Below are positions 1 to 5,408 of a stretch of 5,408 nt of DNA, piece by piece. Origin of the DNA: Ignavibacteria bacterium UBA2333 (GTDB lineage Bacteria; Bacteroidota; Ignavibacteria; Kapaibacteriales; Kapaibacteriaceae); the NCBI GenBank assembly GCA_002344895.1, contig DDUR01000056.1, positions 1-5,408 on the forward strand, given 5' to 3'. Below the pieces are notes generated by a model. That model did not search any database and had not been told where the DNA came from. It saw nothing but the letters and a program-made list of their open reading frames with translations. The position numbers were made by a program, and so were the translations under genes. Position 1 is the stretch's first letter, and every line of letters begins with the position of its first letter.

Positions 1-47
1 TGCCTCCCCATCTGCCTCCCCACCCCATTAAACTTCCCCACCTTTCC
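1..47 (-). repeat. C-rich repeat upstream of the receptor gene (G-rich on minus strand)
   Basis: Two copies of TGCCTCCCCA (1-10 and 13-22) are followed by CCCCATTAAA and a C-rich tail to base 47. Read on the minus strand this gives TTTAATGGGG, then TGGGGAGGCAGA and TGGGGAGGCA running out of the left edge. The same elements (TTAATGG, TGGGGAGGTAGG, TGGGGAGGCAGG) occur on the plus strand just after the receptor stop codon, so this is the left arm of an imperfect inverted repeat about 2.9 kb apart. The array probably continues beyond base 1. The rest of the leader (48-86) shows no convincing promoter. Confidence 0.6.
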
Positions 48-86
48 ATACGTCACAGGCGCTTTCCGTAACCCTATCCTCCTGGC

Positions 87-2921
87 ATGTCCTTTCCTCG
101 CCTTCGCTCGACGTGGTTCAGTGTTCTTGGTGTTGTATTAATCTCCCTTGTGAATGTCACTCCAGCGTATGCTCAGTGGACGGTGAAGGGAAGGGTTGTT
201 GATAGTACAGACCGGCAACCAATGACAAGTGCACAGGTTGTCCTTGTCCGTGAAGGTGATAGTCTACGCGTTGGAGCTGTAACGCGAAAGGATGGATCGT
301 TTGTGATGGAAGACGTTGCCGCTGGCCGGTGGTCTGCCAAGGTCACCTTCATCGGATATCGATCTCTAACACGTTCGGTGACCATTACGAATGCTGATGT
401 AGATCTTGGTACGATTGTGTTGGCTGCGGGCGCAAACTTGACCGACGAAGTAACGGTAACAGGAAAGGCTGTTTCTGCTATTCAAAAGGGTGATACGGTT
501 GAATACAATGCAGCAGCATTTAAGGTGAATAAGGCAGCAAGTGCCGAAGACCTTGTGCAGAAGATGCCAGGTGTTACCATGCAGGATGGACGTGTACAAG
601 CTCAAGGCGAACAGGTCCAACAAGTCCTCGTTGATGGCCGTCAGTTTTTTGGTAACGATCCGAATGTTGCTCTCAGAAACCTTCCGGCCGAGATGATTGA
701 AAGTATTCAGGTATATGATCAGGCAAGTGATCAGAATCAGTTCTCGCGTGCTGCTGATGCCAATGCTCGTAAGACACTCAACATTGTTACGAAGAAGTCG
801 ATGCGGAATGGTGCGTTTGGACGTGCCTTTGCAGGGTATGGAGGAGAGGACTCGCGGTACAAAGCCGGTGCAACGATGAACGTCTTCGATAGCACACGTC
901 GGTATACAATTCTTGCCCAGTCAAACAACGTGAACGAACAGAACTTTGCCATCGAAGACATCGTCGGTGCCTTTGGTGGTGGCGGTGGTCGTGGTGGTAT
1001 GATGCGTCGTATGGCCATGATGGCCCCAGGTGGTGGCGGCGGTGGCCGACCTATGTTTCGAGGGGGCGGAGGGGGCATGAGTGACTTCTTCGTTGATCAA
1101 CGAAACGGTATCACAACAACACATGCTGGAGGTATTAACTACAGCGACATGTGGGGCGAGAGTATCAATGTTACAGCAAGCAACTTTTTTAATTACAGCG
1201 ACAATGTCGCCGACCAGTCGTTGTTCCGTCAGTACACGGTCCCGACACAATTCGGTAATGTCTACGATGAACGTTCCGACGTCTCGTCGAGTAACATCAA
1301 CAATCGATTTACTGCACGACTTGATATCCGCCTCGACTCCACACAAAGTCTGCTATGGTCGCCACGGTTTACACTGCAACAGAATGATGGTGTTAACGAT
1401 GTACTCGGTCTGTCACGATCAGACGCAGATGTACTTGGGTCAACACGAACAACTCAGACTACGGACTATGCAGGTATGACCTTCGGTAATGACCTCCTGT
1501 ATCGTTTACGTTTTGCCAAACCCGGGCGAACACTTGCCGTCAATGCCAACATCTCCTACACGGCAAATGATGGTACAAATGATCTGTTCTCTTCAACAAC
1601 ATCGACAGTGACATCAATTGTTGACACCCTTGAACAACGCAGCACACTTGATCAGGGTGTATGGACTATTAATCCAAGTGTGACACTCACAGAGCCCTTT
1701 GATACGTTATCATCGTTGGCCGTTCAAGCATCTACAAATATTCAGACAACGTTATCAGACCGACTTACGAATCGGGCTTCTGAAACAGACGTCTATAACA
1801 TCCTCGACACAGCTCAGTCAAATACACTTCGTTCAACGTACGCTGTCCATCAAGTATCACCGACGTATCGGTATGGTGACCGCGACTTTGGTTTTGAACT
1901 CGGTGTTACGGGACAAATGGCAGAACTCGATAATGAACAGCAGTTTCCGTTTACATCAACGGTTCGGAGGACCTTCTGGAACGTCCTCCCAAATGCAAAC
2001 CTTCGATATCAAATCTCGAAGGACGCCAATCTTCGGCTGTTTTATCGTGCGCGTACAAGTGCTCCATCTGCTGACCAGCTTCAGGACGCTGTTACAACAT
2101 CGAATCCATTACAGCTGACGGCTGGTGATCCCAACCTGCGTCAGGACCTTACACATACACTCTTTACGCGCTACTCAGCAAACGATGTTGCATCCGGTAC
2201 AACATTCTTTGCGCTGCTGCGCGGTGAGTTCACGTACGACTACATTGCAAACTCCGTGACAATTGCGGAGCGTGATACGGCTATTGCCGATGGCATCATT
2301 CTTCCACAAGGTGGTCAACTCACTCGACCAGTCAATCTTGATGGATACGTTAGTCTACGTGCCTTTGCTACCTATGGATTCCCCGTTGAATTCCTGTCGT
2401 CCAACCTTAACCTCTTCGGAAGTGTTACCTGGACACGAACACCGGGCCTTGTCAACGGACTCGAGAACATTGCCACCACACCCAGTGCCAATGCCGGATT
2501 CGCCCTCGCCTCCAATATCAGCGAAGGTGTTGACTTCACAATCTCCACGAACTACACATTCAGTAGTGTATCCAACAGTGTGCTCTCGGAACGCAACATC
2601 GACTACATCAACGGATCCTCTCGTCTGCGACTATCATGGGAATTTATTCCCAAGTTGACCATCGTTTCTGACCTTGTGCATACACTCACGAGTGGATACA
2701 GCGAAGGATATGACCAGAGTATCATCCTTTGGAATGCAGCTCTTGCGTGGCGCTTCCTTGCTGATGACCGTGGAGAACTCCGCCTCAGTGCAAACGACAT
2801 CCTGCAACGGAACACGGCCATCTCCCGCTCCGTGAGCGAGTCCAGCGTTGATGACACACGCGCAACCGTCCTGCAGCGATGGGCTGTCTTGATGTTTACG
2901 TATGATTTGAGGGTGTTTTGA
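87..2921 (+). CDS. TonB-dependent-receptor-like outer-membrane beta-barrel protein with CarboxypepD-regulatory-like domain
   Basis: This 944-residue protein is predicted to sit in the outer membrane; its substrate cannot be read from sequence. Residues 1-29 look like a signal peptide: basic start, hydrophobic core, cleavage after AYA with Gln30 as the new N-terminus. Residues ~31-112 resemble the CarboxypepD-regulatory-like beta-sandwich (GRVVDSTDRQPM, then DGSFVMEDVAAG). Residues ~118-235 resemble the plug of the family, with EDLVQKMPGV at 154-163 and LVDGRQFFGND at 181-191. The remainder is rich in alternating beta-strand patterns and ends RWAVLMFTYDLRVF; a terminal Phe is the usual barrel-assembly signal. 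The protein has no cysteine. A Gly/Met-rich insert lies at 297-331. The start is forced, because an in-frame TAA at 69-71 leaves ATG 87 as the only start before the signal peptide. No Shine-Dalgarno is visible, which is common in Bacteroidota. No classical intrinsic terminator follows. The barrel and plug assignment is strong; active TonB dependence and any transport role are inferred. Confidence 0.88.
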   Translation: MSFPRLRSTWFSVLGVVLISLVNVTPAYAQWTVKGRVVDSTDRQPMTSAQVVLVREGDSLRVGAVTRKDGSFVMEDVAAGRWSAKVTFIGYRSLTRSVTITNADVDLGTIVLAAGANLTDEVTVTGKAVSAIQKGDTVEYNAAAFKVNKAASAEDLVQKMPGVTMQDGRVQAQGEQVQQVLVDGRQFFGNDPNVALRNLPAEMIESIQVYDQASDQNQFSRAADANARKTLNIVTKKSMRNGAFGRAFAGYGGEDSRYKAGATMNVFDSTRRYTILAQSNNVNEQNFAIEDIVGAFGGGGGRGGMMRRMAMMAPGGGGGGRPMFRGGGGGMSDFFVDQRNGITTTHAGGINYSDMWGESINVTASNFFNYSDNVADQSLFRQYTVPTQFGNVYDERSDVSSSNINNRFTARLDIRLDSTQSLLWSPRFTLQQNDGVNDVLGLSRSDADVLGSTRTTQTTDYAGMTFGNDLLYRLRFAKPGRTLAVNANISYTANDGTNDLFSSTTSTVTSIVDTLEQRSTLDQGVWTINPSVTLTEPFDTLSSLAVQASTNIQTTLSDRLTNRASETDVYNILDTAQSNTLRSTYAVHQVSPTYRYGDRDFGFELGVTGQMAELDNEQQFPFTSTVRRTFWNVLPNANLRYQISKDANLRLFYRARTSAPSADQLQDAVTTSNPLQLTAGDPNLRQDLTHTLFTRYSANDVASGTTFFALLRGEFTYDYIANSVTIAERDTAIADGIILPQGGQLTRPVNLDGYVSLRAFATYGFPVEFLSSNLNLFGSVTWTRTPGLVNGLENIATTPSANAGFALASNISEGVDFTISTNYTFSSVSNSVLSERNIDYINGSSRLRLSWEFIPKLTIVSDLVHTLTSGYSEGYDQSIILWNAALAWRFLADDRGELRLSANDILQRNTAISRSVSESSVDDTRATVLQRWAVLMFTYDLRVF

Positions 2922-2957
2922 TGGGGTTAATGGTGGGGAGGTAGGTGGGGAGGCAGG
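2921..2957 (+). repeat. 12-bp G-rich repeats at the receptor 3' end, right arm of the flanking inverted repeat
   Basis: Immediately after the stop codon come ATGGGG (2921-2926, its first base being the last base of the stop), TTAATGG (2927-2933), TGGGGAGGTAGG (2934-2945) and TGGGGAGGCAGG (2946-2957). The last two are 12-bp direct repeats differing at one base. The block matches the reverse complement of bases 1-32 apart from a 2-base gap and a few substitutions, so the two arms bracket the receptor gene and face outward. It runs directly into the 10-bp array that follows. Confidence 0.7.
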
Positions 2958-2960
2958 TGG

Positions 2961-3030
2961 GGGAAGATGGGGGAAGGTGCGGGAAGATGGGGGAAGGTGC
3001 GGGAAGATGGGGGAAGGTGAGGGAAGATGA
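2961..3030 (+). repeat. Tandem array of seven 10-bp GGGAAGRTGN units
   Basis: Seven consecutive 10-bp units lie in perfect register: GGGAAGATGG, GGGAAGGTGC, GGGAAGATGG, GGGAAGGTGC, GGGAAGATGG, GGGAAGGTGA, GGGAAGATGA. The alternation of ATGG and GTGC endings gives a 20-bp higher-order period. The G-runs are separated by AAGAT (5) and AAGGTGC (7), so the plus strand, and any receptor mRNA reading through, fits the G3+N1-7 G-quadruplex pattern. It is non-coding on the plus strand. Its role is unknown; a transcript-end or structural element is possible. The last unit (GGGAA, 3021-3025) can also pair with TTCCC at 3036-3040. Confidence 0.85.
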
Positions 3031-3039
3031 TGTATTTCC

Positions 3040-3072
3040 CGCCAAAATGACATGCGTGCGCCAAAACGGCAT
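3040..3072 (+). promoter_or_regulatory. Pair of 14-bp direct repeats CGCCAAAAYGRCAT upstream of the groESL promoters
   Basis: CGCCAAAATGACAT (3040-3053) and CGCCAAAACGGCAT (3059-3072) are identical at 12 of 14 positions, and both differences are transitions. Their starts are 19 bp apart. They end six bases before a candidate -35 hexamer at 3079, which is where an activator or second repressor would bind. The core is weakly palindromic (GCC-N5-GRC). I do not recognise a named regulator for it, so the operator role is inferred from repetition and position. Confidence 0.45.
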
Positions 3073-3078
3073 ACATTC

Positions 3079-3107
3079 TTGACGATACTTCAGGGCGGTG
3101 CTATCAA
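3079..3107 (+). promoter_or_regulatory. Candidate groESL promoter, distal
   Basis: TTGACG (3079-3084) matches the primary-sigma -35 consensus at five of six positions. After a 17-bp spacer comes TATCAA (3102-3107), a four-of-six -10. Transcription would start near 3114, leaving CIRCE about 47 nt into the transcript. The match is good by E. coli-like rules, but FCB-group primary sigma factors often prefer a different -7 motif, so it competes with the proximal candidate. Confidence 0.4.
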
Positions 3108-3115
3108 ATTGTCAC

Positions 3116-3146
3116 TTGAAAAGCCCCTTTTTGCCCCATAATTTCG
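3116..3146 (+). promoter_or_regulatory. Candidate groESL promoter, proximal
   Basis: TTGAAA (3116-3121) is followed after 17 bp by TAATTT (3139-3144). The string TAATTTCG (3139-3146) also approximates the Bacteroidota -7 motif TAnnTTTG, with TTG about 20 bp upstream. The predicted start near 3151 places CIRCE only about 10 nt downstream, the usual position for HrcA repression. I slightly prefer this promoter for that reason; no transcript data are available. Confidence 0.45.
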
Positions 3147-3160
3147 CGCCTGCTTCGTCA

Positions 3161-3187
3161 TTGGCACTCGCCGAAGATGAGTGCTAA
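3161..3187 (+). promoter_or_regulatory. CIRCE operator, binding site for the heat-shock repressor HrcA
   Basis: TTGGCACTC (3161-3169), a 9-bp spacer (3170-3178) and GAGTGCTAA (3179-3187) match the CIRCE consensus TTAGCACTC-N9-GAGTGCTAA at 17 of 18 arm positions. The single departure is G for A at the third base of the left arm. CIRCE is bound by HrcA, which represses chaperone genes until heat stress; GroEL is known to promote HrcA folding, giving feedback. It lies 62 bp before the groES start codon and downstream of both candidate promoters, so it should control the whole groESL operon. The hrcA gene itself is not in the window. Confidence 0.95.
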
Positions 3188-3237
3188 CGATTCGACGGCA
3201 AACAATCGTCTGGCAATACTTCACCTTTCACGTTTTT

Positions 3238-3243
3238 AGGAGA
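3238..3243 (+). promoter_or_regulatory. groES ribosome-binding site
   Basis: AGGAGA lies six bases before ATG 3250. It settles the start: the same frame is open back to a GTG at 3181, but that codon sits inside the CIRCE right arm and would add 23 residues not found in GroES proteins. Confidence 0.9.
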
Positions 3244-3249
3244 TACATC

Positions 3250-3537
3250 ATGAACTTGACCCCACTGCACGATCGTGTGATCGTCAAGGCATCACAACCG
3301 GAAGAAGTAACAAAGGGCGGCATCATCATTCCTGACACGGCGAAGGAAAAGCCGATGCAGGGTGAAATTATTGCCGTTGGTTCCGGTAAGCTCACAGAGG
3401 ATGGTAAGGTCACGCCGCTTGCCGTTAAGGTTGGCGACCAAGTGCTCTATGGCAAGTATGCTGGCACAGAGATCAGTGTAGCCGGTGAGGACTATCTCAT
3501 CATGCGCGAGTCTGACATTTTCGCCGTGATCAAGTAA
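3250..3537 (+). CDS. groES: Co-chaperonin GroES (Cpn10)
   Basis: GroES is the cytoplasmic lid of the GroEL chaperonin: a heptameric ring that caps the folding chamber when GroEL binds ATP. The 95-residue product has the usual family length. It opens with the diagnostic LTPLHDRVIVK (3-13). The mobile loop at about 16-34 carries the GGIIIPDTAKEKP signature (23-35), whose Ile triplet (25-27) contacts the GroEL apical domain. GEIIAVGSGK follows (38-47), then the roof-hairpin region (~47-58), VGDQVLYGKYAGTEI (61-75) and the closing DYLIMRESDIFAVI. The start is fixed by AGGAGA at 3238. The gene is first in a groES-groEL operon, 107 bp ahead of groEL, and lies behind a CIRCE operator, so HrcA-controlled heat induction is expected. 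Nothing is truncated or missing. Confidence 0.98.
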   Translation: MNLTPLHDRVIVKASQPEEVTKGGIIIPDTAKEKPMQGEIIAVGSGKLTEDGKVTPLAVKVGDQVLYGKYAGTEISVAGEDYLIMRESDIFAVIK

Positions 3538-3572
3538 GGTTATCTGGACGTTCTTGTAACGACCGATTGACC

Positions 3573-3598
3573 TGTTATGCCATGCAAAATGGCTAACA
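3573..3598 (+). promoter_or_regulatory. Bulged stem-loop in the groES-groEL intergenic region
   Basis: TGTTA (3573-3577), an unpaired T (3578) and GCCAT (3579-3583) pair with ATGGC (3589-3593) and TAACA (3594-3598) around the 5-base loop GCAAA. This gives a 10-bp stem with a single bulge. No T-run follows, so it is not an intrinsic terminator. An mRNA processing or stability element that sets the groES:groEL ratio is plausible; heat-dependent cleavage between the two cistrons has been described in Agrobacterium. Function here is inferred from structure and position. Confidence 0.6.
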
Positions 3599-3644
3599 CA
3601 AACATTCAACTTTCGAACAGTAAACTTTTCACGGAGATCATAAC

Positions 3645-5273
<1,629 letters not shown>

Positions 5274-5274
5274 G

Positions 5275-5288
5275 TCGTCTCTTGACGA
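5275..5288 (+). other. Small hairpin directly after the groEL stop
   Basis: TCGTC (5275-5279) and GACGA (5284-5288) pair around a 4-base TCTT loop, extendable by a G-U and an A-T pair into the stop codon. It lacks a T-run and is separate from the stronger terminator downstream. It may be a 3'-end stabiliser or chance. Confidence 0.3.
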
Positions 5289-5309
5289 TTCCAGTTACTC
5301 ACAACGCTC

Positions 5310-5346
5310 AACAGGACGCCCGTCGAAAGATTGGCGTCCTGTTTTT
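5310..5346 (+). terminator. Intrinsic terminator of the groESL operon
   Basis: AACAGGACGCC (5310-5320) and GGCGTCCTGTT (5333-5343) form a perfect 11-bp stem, GC-rich at its loop end, around a 12-base loop. The 3' arm runs into TTTTT (5342-5346). This is a textbook Rho-independent terminator 36 bases after the groEL stop and marks the end of the operon. Confidence 0.93.
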
Positions 5347-5356
5347 GTATAGTGTC

Positions 5357-5408
5357 TCGCTAGCGCTCGACGGGATGCTTCGCTGGCGCTCGACGGTATG
5401 TCTTCGAC
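5357..5408 (+). repeat. 23-bp-period intergenic repeat, cut by the window edge
   Basis: The 21-base segments at 5357-5377 and 5380-5400 match at 19 of 21 positions (shared core GCGCTCGACGG, differing at TAG/TGG and GGG/GGT), with a 23-bp period. A possible third copy begins as TTCGAC at 5403. The first copy contains the palindrome CGCTAGCG (5358-5365). It lies beyond the groESL terminator and has no gene signal. It may be the first part of a tandem array or a dispersed intergenic repeat; the window ends too soon to tell. Confidence 0.65.

Noticed and set aside
737..1078. Minus-strand frame with poly-Pro product over the receptor Gly-rich segment
   Set aside because: Poly-Pro is the antisense reading of GGT/GGC glycine codons; the plus-strand receptor fully explains this DNA.
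2961..3030. CRISPR array
   Set aside because: The 10-bp units are contiguous with no unique spacers and no cas genes are present, so this is a simple tandem repeat.
3021..3040. Intrinsic terminator for the receptor gene (GGGAA/TTCCC hairpin)
   Set aside because: The stem is only five base pairs with a 10-base loop and no T-run follows.
2634..3053. Minus-strand open frame with a Pro/Ser-rich repetitive product
   Set aside because: It is the antisense of the receptor 3' end plus the G-rich array; the repeats in the product just reflect the 10-bp DNA repeat, and there is no start signal or family match.
3187..3209. Leader hairpin ACGATT/AATCGT after CIRCE as an RNA thermometer
   Set aside because: The six-base stem is AT-rich and does not include the groES ribosome-binding site, so it cannot gate translation directly.
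3181..3249. GroES extended upstream to GTG 3181
   Set aside because: The GTG lies within the CIRCE right arm, the extra 23 residues do not resemble GroES, and a good AGGAGA sits six bases before ATG 3250.
3554..3595. Internal promoter between groES and groEL (TTGACC at 3567 or TTGTAA at 3554)
   Set aside because: The elements at the right distance (TGGCTA, ATGCCA) are poor -10 matches, and the region is better explained by the hairpin.

Overview
The window carries three complete plus-strand genes. The first (87-2921) encodes a 944-residue outer-membrane beta-barrel protein related to TonB-dependent receptors. The other two are groES (3250-3537) and groEL (3645-5273), which form one heat-shock operon. 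The receptor architecture (signal peptide, CarboxypepD-regulatory-like domain, plug with an LVDGRQFFGND motif, C-terminal Phe) is typical of the Bacteroidota/Chlorobiota (FCB) lineage. A CIRCE operator in front of groES implies an HrcA repressor. HrcA is missing from many classical Bacteroidota but present in Chlorobi/Ignavibacteria-like relatives, so a member of that side of the group (for example Ignavibacteria or Kapabacteria-like) is my best guess; this is inference.

Layout. Bases 1-86 are a non-coding leader whose first ~47 bases are C-rich and repetitive. The receptor follows. Bases 2922-3249 (328 bp) are non-coding but dense with structure: two 12-bp G-rich repeats, a perfect-register array of seven 10-bp GGGAAGRTGN units (2961-3030), a pair of 14-bp direct repeats (3040-3072), two candidate promoters, the CIRCE operator (3161-3187) and the groES ribosome-binding site. 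A 107-bp gap with a strong bulged hairpin separates groES from groEL. After groEL comes a clear intrinsic terminator (5310-5346), then the start of a 23-bp-period repeat running into the window edge.

The GroES/GroEL pair is an ordinary, complete chaperonin with all key ATPase and substrate-binding residues that I checked. I see no evidence of a new defence or metabolic system. The less ordinary material is non-coding: outward-facing G-rich inverted repeats that bracket the receptor gene, the G-quadruplex-prone array behind it, the repeated CGCCAAAAYGRCAT element upstream of the heat-shock promoter, and the hairpin between groES and groEL.
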